From positions 124,001-188,000 of the forward strand of contig JACKHZ010000010.1 of the NCBI GenBank assembly GCA_020638735.1: a DNA stretch of 64,000 nt, written 5' to 3'. The notes beneath the pieces were generated by a model. That model was not told where the DNA came from. It did no database searches and worked only from the letters and a program-made list of their open reading frames with translations. Position numbers and translations under genes: made by a program. This document shows positions 43,194 through 51,040 of the stretch, one piece after another (the stretch's first letter is position 1; each line of letters begins with the position of its first letter). The stretch is from Planctomycetota bacterium (lineage in GTDB: Bacteria > Planctomycetota > UBA1135 > UBA2386).

Positions 43194-43774
43194 CACGGTT
43201 GAGGTGCGAGTCCGGCTTCGCGAAGCGCTCGCTCGAGCGATTCGACGACGTCGAGTCGTGGTGCCCAGAGCCGCAGGTAGGCCAGGTCGAGATCGTCGCG
43301 TTGTGCCTTGAGAATGCCCTGCACGTCGCGCCATTGCCGGTCGGAGAGGCGGCCGCCCTTCTCGTACCATTCCAGCTTGGACAGCACGCAGTCTTCTGCT
43401 GATGCAATCGGCAGGCTGATGCCCGCAACCGCGACCCGGTGTCGCCGCGCCATCTCTTCGCGACTGAACGGCCGGTCCTTGCGCGAGAACAGGTCGACCT
43501 TGAACGCCGTCGTGCGATGGATCAGGTTGCAACAGCTCGAGTGCCGGATGGCGTCGATCACGCCGTCCTGGTCGATGAAGAAGTGCTCGCTCAAGTCAGC
43601 TGCGAGTCTCGTGACGTCATCTTCCGCGAGCTCGACGACCAGATCGACGTCATGAGTCGTCCGGATCTCACCATGCAGGGTCGATGCGACCGAGCCGCCG
43701 ACGAAGTACGGGATCTCGAGACGGTCGAGGCTCTCGGCGATCAACCGCAGGGGTTCGAAGAACGGTTCCTGCAT
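43193..43774 (-). CDS. nucleotidyltransferase-fold protein (DUF6036-like)
   Basis: 193 residues. The N-terminal half has nucleotidyltransferase-superfamily motifs: V-G-G-S-V-A-S (25-31), the acidic pair D42-V-D44 (T-H-D-V-D-L-V) and a third acid D94 (F-K-V-D-L-F). Family members of this type are commonly annotated as DUF6036 or nucleotidyl transferase AbiEii/MNT-like. The C-terminal ~90 residues are helical (S-A-E-D-C-V-L-S-K-L-E-W-Y). The start overlaps the stop of the upstream small gene by one base (TGATG). The stop falls at the edge of the 38-bp repeat. Toxin or modifying enzyme activity is inferred from family resemblance; the target is unknown. Confidence 0.82.
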   Translation of the reverse strand: MQEPFFEPLRLIAESLDRLEIPYFVGGSVASTLHGEIRTTHDVDLVVELAEDDVTRLAADLSEHFFIDQDGVIDAIRHSSCCNLIHRTTAFKVDLFSRKDRPFSREEMARRHRVAVAGISLPIASAEDCVLSKLEWYEKGGRLSDRQWRDVQGILKAQRDDLDLAYLRLWAPRLDVVESLERALREAGLAPQP

Positions 43775-44070
43775 CAGCTGGCCGTGCGCGGATCCCAGCC
43801 GTAGCAGCGCCGCATCGTCTCGGCGTCGAGAGTTCGCGCCGCGCGGCGCAAGAACACCTCACGCTCGTCGGCGTGCGGGTAACGCCGCCGGATGCCGGCA
43901 TCGGCAAGTGCCTGCGCCATCGCCATCAACTGCGCGAAGGCCTCGAACTTCTGCGCGGGCGTCATGCCGGCCCAGATCTCGAACTGACGACGTTCGGCGT
44001 CCAGGCTGGTGTCGTCGGCAAGCGGGCGTTCGGCCGTCACGCACGCATGCTAGCGCTGCGCAGGCCAACC
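43194..44070 (-). mobile_element. putative two-gene mobile cassette between 38-bp direct repeats
   Basis: 877 bases hold only the small 88-residue gene and the nucleotidyltransferase gene, ending within about 2 bases of the left repeat and 30 bases before the right. The cassette sits between two convergent genes without breaking either, because the target was duplicated. A weak imperfect terminal inverted repeat (GGTTGAGGTGCG at 43197 versus the complement of 44059-44070, 9 of 12 matches) may be chance. No integrase or transposase is carried. Confidence 0.6.
43774..44040 (-). CDS. small protein paired with the nucleotidyltransferase
   Basis: 88 residues, mostly helical and charged. It contains M-T-P-A-Q-K-F-E-A-F-A-Q-L (about 26-38), A-G-I-R-R-R-Y-P-H-A-D (48-58) and ends near R-C-Y-G-W. 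Small proteins with this arrangement often lie just upstream of DUF6036-type nucleotidyltransferases, which suggests a functional pair such as a toxin-antitoxin or regulatory couple; this is inferred from context. The stop overlaps the start of the downstream nucleotidyltransferase by one base. The start at 44040 is only 30 bases from the cassette edge, so its promoter must lie partly in or beyond the repeat. Confidence 0.78.
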   Translation of the reverse strand: MTAERPLADDTSLDAERRQFEIWAGMTPAQKFEAFAQLMAMAQALADAGIRRRYPHADEREVFLRRAARTLDAETMRRCYGWDPRTAS

Positions 44071-44108
44071 GCTCAAGGCGTGACGCACGGCTGCTCGGCG
44101 CGGTCGAT
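44071..44108. repeat. 38-bp direct repeat, right copy
   Basis: Partner of 43156-43193 (37/38 identical). It holds the end of the leftward 119-residue gene, whose stop is at 44073-44075. Confidence 0.93.
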
Positions 44109-44432
44109 GACATAGCCCATGCGGCGCACGTCGTCGATCACCACCGGCGCGAACCACAGCCCGGTGCAGCGCCAGGTCACGATCACGACCGGCAGTGCGT
44201 GCGCGTCACCGGGGACGAAGCCGACGTGCGGCGCAGGGGCGCGGTGGGGCGGTGTCAGCAGGTGCCACATCGGCCAGTTCGGCGCCGAGGGGCAGCCGAG
44301 CGGCAGCGGGCTGGGGGTGACCTGCGCAGCGACGGGCACGGAGCCCTGGTCGTAGCAGATGGTCTGGGCGGACAGCTCGCCGCCGCACTGGGCGGCGGCG
44401 AGCACGACGAGCGTGCGCAGCGGGTGGTTCAT
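44073..44432 (-). CDS. small secreted protein, unknown
   Basis: 119 residues starting at ATG 44432 with a signal peptide (MNHPLRTLVVLAAAQCGGEL, cleavage at S-A before Q). The mature part is about 95 residues with cysteines at Y-C, G-C-P, R-C-T and P-C-V, and a Trp/Pro-rich middle (P-N-W-P-M-W-H-L-L-T-P-P-H). ATG 44459 is an alternative start that adds nine residues of no signal-peptide value. No family is recognised. Its last codons lie in the 38-bp repeat, so the gene ends where the cassette was inserted. Confidence 0.65.
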   Translation of the reverse strand: MNHPLRTLVVLAAAQCGGELSAQTICYDQGSVPVAAQVTPSPLPLGCPSAPNWPMWHLLTPPHRAPAPHVGFVPGDAHALPVVIVTWRCTGLWFAPVVIDDVRRMGYVIDRAEQPCVTP

Positions 44433-44481
44433 GCCCGCTGTGATCCCGCGGGCGTGCAAAGCGCCGGGAAACCGGCGCGCG

Positions 44482-44721
44482 CTACGCCAGGCTCTTGTGC
44501 GAGCCGTCGCAGAACGCGCCGTTCTTGCTGTGCTTGCAGCCGCACCAGGCGACCTTGCGGGCCTCGGTGAGCTCTTCGACGCGGGGCGCCAGGCCGGTGC
44601 CCTTGTGCGAGCCGTCGCAGAACGGCTGCTTCATGCTCTTGCCGCACGCGCACCAGGCGTACTTGCCCGGCTGACAGTCCATGACGAACGGCGCGCGCTG
44701 GGGAATGTCGGGCTGCGTCAT
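44482..44721 (-). CDS. double CDGSH-type iron-sulfur protein
   Basis: 79 residues with two CDGSH zinc-finger-like 2Fe-2S sites. First: C24-x-C26-x8-C35-D-G-S-H39. Second: C60-x-C62-x8-C71-D-G-S-H75. Each binds one 2Fe-2S cluster with three Cys and one His, as in mitoNEET and bacterial homologues. It lacks the membrane anchor of the mitochondrial form and is soluble; a redox or Fe-S transfer role is inferred. The gene lies just downstream of the YHS-like lipoprotein gene and is read in the same direction, 10 bases apart. Confidence 0.95.
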   Translation of the reverse strand: MTQPDIPQRAPFVMDCQPGKYAWCACGKSMKQPFCDGSHKGTGLAPRVEELTEARKVAWCGCKHSKNGAFCDGSHKSLA

Positions 44722-44731
44722 CGCGCCGCCC

Positions 44732-44983
44732 TCACTTCATCGCGTCGAACTTGGCCTTCTTGTCGGCGTCGCTCATCTTGGCCCACTTCGCCTCGCACTT
44801 GTCGCAGCAGAAGTGAACGGTGTGGCCCATGTAGTCGGCGGTCGGGCTGCCCACCTCGATCGGTTCGCCGGAGATGATGCAGACCGACGCGTGCGGCTGC
44901 ATCGGCTGATCGCCCGAGCCCGCGCAGCCAGCCAGCAGGAACGCGCCCATGATCGGCGCGACGATTCGCAGGAGACTCTTCAT
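44732..44983 (-). CDS. YHS-like metal-binding lipoprotein
   Basis: 83 residues. The start at 44983 precedes a lipoprotein signal (K-S-L-L-R-I-V, core, lipobox L-A-G-C at about 17-20). The mature domain has C-I-I-S-G-E-P-I (about 35), a G-H-T-V-H-F-C-C-D-K-C-E-A-K-W segment and K-A-K-F-D-A-M, the pattern of YHS/TRASH metal-binding modules (one Cys plus C-C-x-x-C). It is probably a periplasmic membrane-anchored copper or other soft-metal binding protein. It shares this pattern with the lipoprotein at 56891-57223. It is followed by the CDGSH gene 10 bases downstream. Confidence 0.82.
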   Translation of the reverse strand: MKSLLRIVAPIMGAFLLAGCAGSGDQPMQPHASVCIISGEPIEVGSPTADYMGHTVHFCCDKCEAKWAKMSDADKKAKFDAMK

Positions 44984-45100
44984 GCCGCGGATCATCCGCC
45001 CGGCCGTGTGTCGAGCCAAGCGCTTGGCCCGGATTCGTTTGGCAGGTCCGGGTCGGGTAGCCGCTGGCGCCGGGCGCGTGCCTCGGCTCCACTGTCGCCC

Positions 45101-45427
45101 ATGGAACTCTCCCACGCCGAGCGCCTCGAGCTGATGAAGTTCGTCTGCTCGTTCGTCTGGACCGACCTCAACGTGTCGCAACCCGAGCGGGACCTGGTGA
45201 TGCGCATCACCGGCGCGCTGCGGCTGTCCGACCAGGAGGTCGAGCAGGTGAAGGGCTGGCTCGACGTGCCGCCTGATCCCGAGGAGGTCGACCCCAACCG
45301 GGTGCCCGCGGCGCACCGCGAGCTGTTCCTGAAGATGGCCGAGATGGTCGTCGCGGCCGACGGCAGGGTCGTGCCGGCGGAGCGCGAGTCGCTCGCGCTG
45401 TTTCGCGACCTGCTGGCCGGCGAGTAG
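45101..45427 (+). CDS. TerB-like small helical protein
   Basis: 108 residues, all-helical, with two acidic D-G/N-x-V-x-x-x-E loops: T-D-L-N-V-S-Q-P-E-R (21-30) and A-A-D-G-R-V-V-P-A-E (85-94). This is the pattern of TerB/TerB-like domains, which bind metal through such loops and occur in tellurite-resistance or general stress proteins. Ter partners (TerC/TerD) are absent from the window, so a specific tellurite role is not supported. ATG 45101 is used because the upstream frame is not conserved-looking. It is divergent from the YHS-like lipoprotein. Confidence 0.72.
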   Translation: MELSHAERLELMKFVCSFVWTDLNVSQPERDLVMRITGALRLSDQEVEQVKGWLDVPPDPEEVDPNRVPAAHRELFLKMAEMVVAADGRVVPAERESLALFRDLLAGE

Positions 45428-45473
45428 CTCGCCGGCCGCGGTCCGCGCGGATCGAACGGTCGGTGGGCCGTGA

Positions 45474-46526
45474 TCAGCCGGTGATGACGCAGGCCGCGTC
45501 GGTCACGCCGACGTAGAGGCCGCCGCCCAGATCGCACGGGCTCGCCGCGCCGGGGGTCACGGTCACGTCGACGCCCTGCATGAAGAACTGCAGACCGGCG
45601 GGCAGGCCGACCGGAAGGCTGAGCGCCGCGCCGCCGACGGCGAACACGTCGAGGTTCGGCACGAAGATGCAGTCACAGCCGAAGAACGGCAGCAGCGGGA
45701 TGTTGACCGGCACGGTCGAGACGATGACGACCGGGATCGTGCCGCCGCTGACGGTGGCGAGGATCGTGCCGCCGGCGAGCGGCGAGCCCGTCACGTCGAG
45801 CGACGCGGTGGCGCAGTCCGGCGTGGCCATCTTGACGATGCTGTTCGGCGACGCGCAGAACACGTCGGCGAAGGTGTGGCCGACGACGACGTTGTCGACG
45901 TCGATGAAGCCGGTGTGGTTGCTCGCCTGACGAAGCGCGAAGCCCTCGATCAGGTCGCCGGTGAAGGCGCCGGTGACCGACAGCGACGGGCTGGCCTCGG
46001 CCCAGGGGTTGAGCCACAGCTTGTTCTCGCCCGTGCCGGCGTCCCAGCTGACGACCACCGAGTAGTCGGTGTCGAACGACAGCTCGGTCGGCCACGAGAC
46101 GCCGGCGGTCATGTCCGAGGTGTCGGAGATCGCCAGGATGAAGTCGCCGCCGGACGTCGGCGTGAGGAAGCCGACGCGCGCGTGGTAGAAGGTGCCCGAG
46201 GTCTTGACGTGCGCCCAGTAGCTACCGGTGGCGGACGTGACGACCTGGCCGCCCGACGGCACGTTGAAGGTGAACGACGCGTAGATGACGTCGGTCGCGC
46301 CGAACGCCGGGAAGGCGATGTTGATGTCTTCGCCGGAGCCGGAGCCCTGCTCGAGGCGGGCGGTCGAGCCGTTGGCCATGATGACCTTGTTGCCGCCGCC
46401 GCTGTGCGCGGTCCAGCCGTTGGCGGTCAGCGCGCCGGTGTAGGAGAAGTTGTCGCTGGCGACGACCTGGGCGGAGAGCGCCGCGGGAATCGCGAGCGCG
46501 GCGAGGAGGATCAGCTTGCCGTTCAT
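45474..46526 (-). CDS. secreted beta-sandwich protein, unknown
   Basis: 350 residues; signal peptide M-N-G-K-L-I-L-L-A-A-L-A-I-P-A-A-L-S-A before Q. Residues about 20-215 resemble a concanavalin-like or laminin-G-type beta sandwich (S-D-N-F-S-Y-T-G; S-F-D-T-D-Y-S-V-V-V-S-W-D; G-F-I-D-V-D-N-V-V-V-G), often carbohydrate-binding. The C-terminal ~110 residues contain cysteines and the shared signature G-L-Q-F-F-M-Q-G-V-D-V. Extracellular binding is likely. The start ATG 46526 is preferred over upstream in-frame ATGs because the signal peptide begins there, although the ribosome site is weak. Confidence 0.75.
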   Translation of the reverse strand: MNGKLILLAALAIPAALSAQVVASDNFSYTGALTANGWTAHSGGGNKVIMANGSTARLEQGSGSGEDINIAFPAFGATDVIYASFTFNVPSGGQVVTSATGSYWAHVKTSGTFYHARVGFLTPTSGGDFILAISDTSDMTAGVSWPTELSFDTDYSVVVSWDAGTGENKLWLNPWAEASPSLSVTGAFTGDLIEGFALRQASNHTGFIDVDNVVVGHTFADVFCASPNSIVKMATPDCATASLDVTGSPLAGGTILATVSGGTIPVVIVSTVPVNIPLLPFFGCDCIFVPNLDVFAVGGAALSLPVGLPAGLQFFMQGVDVTVTPGAASPCDLGGGLYVGVTDAACVITG

Positions 46527-46696
46527 TGGATCGGTGGAGTTGGAGATTGCAGAGCTCGGATGGGTCATTGCCCGGTGCCCGAGGGCGCAGGGGCAAGTAT
46601 CGAATCCGGCGCGTATTTCGCCTGCCAGCGCCAACGCGACGATTGCTGCATTCTTGGTGGTTCCTGAACTGCGGTCCGCCGTGTTGGCGGCCGCCG

Positions 46697-48478
46697 TCAG
46701 AAGTCCATCCGGTAGCGATCCCACATGCGCTCGGCGAACGGTGACCACGCGCGCATCCAGTGGCCCGGCGACTCGACCTGCAGGTAGCGGTCCACGTAGT
46801 CGAACAGCGCGTCGTGCGCCCACGCCTCGCGCAGGCCCATGATGCGTGTCGCCAGCACCTGCCCGGCCCACGCATTTGCGGTGCAGCAGCGGCGATACGG
46901 ATCGGCGGTCCAGGCCTTGTGATCGAGGCTCGGGTCGTCGCCGTGGCGGTTGCCCCACTCCGGTAGACCGACGTCCTCAGGGCCGTAGCCGCCGTGGCCG
47001 TGGTTGTAGATGCCCGGCGCCGTCTGCTCGACGTAGAACGTCTGCACGTCCTCGGCGAACGCCAGCCGTTCGCTGCGCGCCGTCTGCAGCAACTCGGCGT
47101 CGTGCAGCAGCGCCCCCGCGAACAGCAGCGGGAACTTGCGGCCGCTGCCGCTGCCGCCGTCGGCGACGAAGCGTCCGCCGCCGTGCACGACGCCGTAGAC
47201 GTCGATGCCGAGCTGCACCAGCGCGATCACCAGCGGCCGCTTGTCCTCGTTGGTCAGGTCGAGCTGCAGCGCCAGCGCGGCGGCGCCGACCAGGTCCGCC
47301 AGCTCGCGTCCGTAGTCGGGCATGTTGCGGCGCGGGTGCAGGTAGCGGCTCGTGTAGCCGGGCACGTGGTCGAGCCAGGTGCGTTCGAAGTGCGCGACGA
47401 GGTCGCCGAGATCGGGCGCGCCGGCCACCGGCTGCAACCGCGCCAGCGCCGTCAGGTCGAGCTGCCCCGCGAGCCAGCGGCAGCGCTTGTCGGTGCCGCA
47501 GTACGGCGGGCGGAAGGCGTCGGCGGGCGGCGGCTCGGCGAGGCAGGTCAGCACCGCGCAGCTCTCGAGCTGCGGCAGCTGCGCCGGCGCCGTCTGGCTG
47601 ACCGAGCAGACGAGCGAAGTGCCCGGCGCGAGGCGCAGCGGGTGCTCGCGCGTGACGCCGAGCGCGACGTTGGTCGCGGCGTCGTAGCGGCCGGCCGCGC
47701 CGTCGGCGAACATCGAGCTGTCGTAGCCCTGGCGCATCGACGTCGGCGACGGGTTGCTCATCGCGCCGTTGCGCACCCGGTCGCCGTCCAGCAGGCTGAC
47801 GGGACGGATCGCGACGAGGTCCACCGGCCCGAGCACCCACCAGTCGCCGTTGACGAACCTTCCGCAGGTGGCGGGCCGGGCGAACGTCCAGGTGACGTCG
47901 TGCCGTTCCAGCTCGGCGCGTTGGGTGACCGGTTCGGGCTTCGGCTCCGCCGCCGGCGGCCGTCGATCGCCGACCGTTCCCGGCCGCGGCGTCGCCTCCG
48001 GGCTCGGCGGCATGGGCTGCGCCACGCGCGGCGCGCCGACCACGACGCCGTCGCTGCTCGCGACCTCGCTGCGGTGACCGTGGATGTCCGACGCGCGCAC
48101 GTTGACGAACAGCGGCACGCCGAGCGGCAGGTCGAGCCCGCTGCTGCCGGCCGAGCGGGCGCCGCCGACCATCGTCCACGCGATCAGGTCGTCCTCGCCG
48201 GGCACGGTCCCGGCCGACCACTCGTAGACCACCGGCAGGCCTTCGGGATCGACGAACGCGTCCCAGTTGCCGAACAGCGAGCTCGTCGTGACCTGACCGT
48301 CGACGTCCTCGCCGATGCCGTCGCGCACCGCGGCCGGTCGCGGCGGCCCGTCCTGGGGCGGCTGCGTGTCTGGCGCGCCGCTGCAGGCCAACAGCGCCAA
48401 CAGCGCGCCGAGCGCGGCCGTGCCCGACGAGCTCTGCGCCGGCGGGCAGGCGCGACCGTTCTCCCGGGCCCATGACAT
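46697..48478 (-). CDS. lipoprotein with helical-toroid-like C-terminal domain, unknown
   Basis: 593 residues. A Pro/Ser N-terminus and the hydrophobic core A-A-L-G-A-L-L-A-L-L-A end at C-S-G, a lipobox-like L-L-A-C. Residues about 300-590 are helical with H-G-H-G-G-Y-G, W-G-N-R-H-G-D-D and R-R-C-C-T-A-N-A-W motifs that recall alginate-lyase or heparinase-like (alpha/alpha) toroid folds; this is only suggestive and I name no catalytic set. It is divergent by 202 bases from the polysaccharide genes to its right and could act on that polymer. The longer open frame to 48715 crosses the divergent promoter region and is rejected. Confidence 0.6.
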   Translation of the reverse strand: MSWARENGRACPPAQSSSGTAALGALLALLACSGAPDTQPPQDGPPRPAAVRDGIGEDVDGQVTTSSLFGNWDAFVDPEGLPVVYEWSAGTVPGEDDLIAWTMVGGARSAGSSGLDLPLGVPLFVNVRASDIHGHRSEVASSDGVVVGAPRVAQPMPPSPEATPRPGTVGDRRPPAAEPKPEPVTQRAELERHDVTWTFARPATCGRFVNGDWWVLGPVDLVAIRPVSLLDGDRVRNGAMSNPSPTSMRQGYDSSMFADGAAGRYDAATNVALGVTREHPLRLAPGTSLVCSVSQTAPAQLPQLESCAVLTCLAEPPPADAFRPPYCGTDKRCRWLAGQLDLTALARLQPVAGAPDLGDLVAHFERTWLDHVPGYTSRYLHPRRNMPDYGRELADLVGAAALALQLDLTNEDKRPLVIALVQLGIDVYGVVHGGGRFVADGGSGSGRKFPLLFAGALLHDAELLQTARSERLAFAEDVQTFYVEQTAPGIYNHGHGGYGPEDVGLPEWGNRHGDDPSLDHKAWTADPYRRCCTANAWAGQVLATRIMGLREAWAHDALFDYVDRYLQVESPGHWMRAWSPFAERMWDRYRMDF

Positions 48479-48680
48479 GGGAGGACACGGTAGCTGGGCG
48501 CCGGCTGCGCGCCAGTCGCCACCCGCCGGGTCAGGTCCGGTGGCGGTGGATGCCGAAAGGTCGGGGACGGGCCGTTCGCATGGCGCCGTCGGTGTCGTGG
48601 GCGGGGGGCGTCGGGTTAGGATGCCCCGTCCCGAACCGCACGTCGGACCGGTGGGTGGACGGGGACTCGAGAATCGCAGC

Positions 48681-50327
48681 ATGACGAAGAACCTCTCGGA
48701 CGAGATGCAGCGCACGGCCCGCCAGGCGCTGGCCGGGCTGCAGCCGATGGCCAGCGGCGAAGAGGTGGGCGGCCTGCCGGTGCGGCGGCTGCTCGCTGCG
48801 TTCTTCCGCGCCCGCTACCTGGTGTTCGGCACCACGCTGTTCGGCGTGCTGATCGGCACCTTCCTCGCCATCACGACGCCCAACAACTATGTCAGCGAGG
48901 GCAAGTTCGTGTTCACGTCGTCGGGCGCCGAGTCGCGCCTGCTCGACCCGACCCAGGCCAAGGAGACGAGCCAGGAGACGATCGCCACCAGCGCGGCGTA
49001 CATCCTCAACTCCGACGACCTGCTGCTGCGCGTGGTGCGCGACCTCGGGCCGGCGCGGGTGCTGCAGCCGTACCAGCCGGACGTCGAGGGCGTCAACCCG
49101 ATCAAGGCGGCGTTCTTCACCGTGCAGCGGGAGTGGAACGCGGTCGCCGAGGAGAACTGGACCGAGGACGAGGCGCTGAAGCAGCTGAAGCGCACGATCT
49201 CGGTCGAACGCCCGCCGTACCAGAACGTGCTGATCGCCACCTGCAGCGCCAACAACGCCGAGCTCGCGCAGGAGATCCTCGCCAGGTGGATGGACGAGGC
49301 GATCAAGTGGCACATCGAGAAGTACGACGACCAGAAGCTCTACGAAGACGCGCAGAAGGCCTACGAGGCCAGCGTCGTCGCGCACGACACGGCGCAGGCG
49401 GCGATGCGTGAGTTCCTCGACCGCAAGGCGAAGGTGCCGCAGTTCGACGACGCGCTGGAGCGGCTGCAGGAAGAGGAGATCGACCTGGCGGGTCGGGTGC
49501 AGGAGCTGCACAGTGATCTGACGCTGAAGAAGAGCCTGCTGGAGCGCGTCGAGAAGGACCTCGCCGATCCCGAGCGGCTGCCGCCGACCCGCACCCGCAT
49601 GGTGCCGGCGGCGTCGCGCAGCGACGTGCTCGACAAGCTGCAGGATCGGCTCGCCCAGGCCAAGATCGAGCTGACCAACCTGAGGGTGCAGCTGTCGGAC
49701 CCGAACCACATCGACATCCGCGACAAGCTGAAGGCCATCGCGGCGATCGAGAAGACGATCGTCGACGTGCGTGCGACCGAGGCGGACAACACGCTGGTGC
49801 CCGAGACCAGCGAGAACCCGCAGTACATGAAGGCGCTCGAGGAGCGCGACTCGTACGACCGCGAGGTCGGCGCGCTCGGTGTGCAGGAGAGCGAGGCCAC
49901 CAAGAATCACACCGCCAAGCTCGAGGAGCTGCGCCGTCTGCTGGCGCTGCAGCCGGAGTACGAGAACCTGCGCAACCGTGTCATCCAGACCGAGACGACG
50001 CGCAGCAACTCGCTCAGCAACTTCCAGCTGGCGCAGCAGAAGCGCACGCTCGGCCTCGGCAACTACTCGGCGCTGAAGAACATGCAGGCCGCGTCGATGC
50101 CGCTGGAGAAGGAAGGGCCCAACCGCGGCAAGCTGCTGATCGGCGGCCTGTTCGTCGGCCTGTTCCTCGGCCTCGGCGTCGTCGTGCTGCGCGCGCTGCC
50201 GGACAACGTCGTGCGCACGCGCGACGACCTCGAGCAGATCGAAGGCCTCGCCGTGATCGGTGTGATGCCGCGCCTCGACCGCACCAACCTGCGACGCCAC
50301 GTCGCCCTGCGCGAGCAGGGCTGGTGA
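48681..50327 (+). CDS. Wzz/GumC-like polysaccharide chain-length protein
   Basis: 548 residues. Transmembrane segment 1 is at about 46-65 (Y-L-V-F-G-T-T-L-F-G-V-L-I-G-T-F-L). A large periplasmic part with long coiled coils (about 180-490, E-E-I-D-L-A-G-R-V-Q-E-L type) follows, then segment 2 at about 488-510 (L-L-I-G-G-L-F-V-G-L-F-L-G-L-G-V-V-V-L). The layout is that of polysaccharide co-polymerases (Wzz/GumC/BY-kinase activator), which set polymer length and connect export to a tyrosine kinase. Its stop is 4 bases from the BY-kinase-like gene, and a P-loop kinase domain is not fused to it. The ATG at 48681 is preferred over upstream frames. Confidence 0.85.
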   Translation: MTKNLSDEMQRTARQALAGLQPMASGEEVGGLPVRRLLAAFFRARYLVFGTTLFGVLIGTFLAITTPNNYVSEGKFVFTSSGAESRLLDPTQAKETSQETIATSAAYILNSDDLLLRVVRDLGPARVLQPYQPDVEGVNPIKAAFFTVQREWNAVAEENWTEDEALKQLKRTISVERPPYQNVLIATCSANNAELAQEILARWMDEAIKWHIEKYDDQKLYEDAQKAYEASVVAHDTAQAAMREFLDRKAKVPQFDDALERLQEEEIDLAGRVQELHSDLTLKKSLLERVEKDLADPERLPPTRTRMVPAASRSDVLDKLQDRLAQAKIELTNLRVQLSDPNHIDIRDKLKAIAAIEKTIVDVRATEADNTLVPETSENPQYMKALEERDSYDREVGALGVQESEATKNHTAKLEELRRLLALQPEYENLRNRVIQTETTRSNSLSNFQLAQQKRTLGLGNYSALKNMQAASMPLEKEGPNRGKLLIGGLFVGLFLGLGVVVLRALPDNVVRTRDDLEQIEGLAVIGVMPRLDRTNLRRHVALREQGW

Positions 50328-50331
50328 TCCC

Positions 50332-50997
50332 ATGCGCAACCTGATCCGCAAGCACGACTCCAAGAGCCGTCGCGCCGACGTCATCGCCACCGAGCTCGGC
50401 TATCTGTGGTCCAACCTGCTGCAGCGCGGCGCCGGCGACACGCACCGTTCGATCGGCTTCTGCGCGATCGGCGACGACGAGGGCTCCAACACGCTCGCCG
50501 CCAACCTGGCGCTGTTCCTCGGCAGCAAGGGCAAGCGCACCGCGCTGGTCGAGGCCTCGCTGCGCGGCCGCGTGCTGGCGTCGGTGTTCCAGGCCACGCC
50601 GACGCCGGGCCTCGCCGAGGTGCTGAGCGGCCAGGCGACGCTGCGCGACGCGATGCGGCTCGAGGTCGCCGCAGGTGTCGATCTGCTGCCCGCCGGCGAG
50701 ACCGAGGACCCGTTCTGGGCCTTCACCGGCGACAACCTGCGCAAGGTGCTCGGCGAGGTGCTGGTCGACCACAGCCTGTGCTTCGTCGACGTGCCGAGCC
50801 TCAACCGCGCGCCCGAGGCCGGCTTCGTCGTGCGTTCGCTCGACGCCGTGGTGCTGGTGATCGAGGCCAACCGCCACCGCGCCGCGGTCGTGCGCCGCAA
50901 CCTCAAGACGCTGCGCGCCCTCGGCACGCCGGTGCTGGGTTCGGTCGTCAACGAGCTGGTGCACGAGATCCCGACGCTGGTCGCGCGCATGGCCTGA
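50332..50997 (+). CDS. BY-kinase/CpsD-like protein with degenerate P-loop
   Basis: 221 residues with the layout of the CpsD/CapB P-loop kinase partner of Wzz-like proteins: conserved A-N-L-A-L after the P-loop, Walker-A' position A-L-V-E-A-S-L-R (residues 71-78) and Walker-B-like C-F-V-D-V-P. The P-loop, normally E-G-K-S/T, reads E-G-S-N-T (about 50-54), so the nucleotide-binding Lys is replaced by Ser, and the usual acids of Walker A' are partly replaced. The C-terminal tyrosine cluster is absent. It is therefore likely a catalytically weak or dead adaptor for the adjacent Wzz-like protein; this is inferred. Confidence 0.82.
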   Translation: MRNLIRKHDSKSRRADVIATELGYLWSNLLQRGAGDTHRSIGFCAIGDDEGSNTLAANLALFLGSKGKRTALVEASLRGRVLASVFQATPTPGLAEVLSGQATLRDAMRLEVAAGVDLLPAGETEDPFWAFTGDNLRKVLGEVLVDHSLCFVDVPSLNRAPEAGFVVRSLDAVVLVIEANRHRAAVVRRNLKTLRALGTPVLGSVVNELVHEIPTLVARMA

Positions 50998-51040
50998 CGC
51001 GTCGTTGGCGGCTCCGCGCGCGGCGGCTACAACGCCGGGC

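Noticed and set aside
43194..44070. The cassette as a CCA-adding or other housekeeping enzyme locus
   Set aside because: The protein is too short and lacks the CCA/poly(A) polymerase C-terminal domains; only nucleotidyltransferase core motifs are visible.
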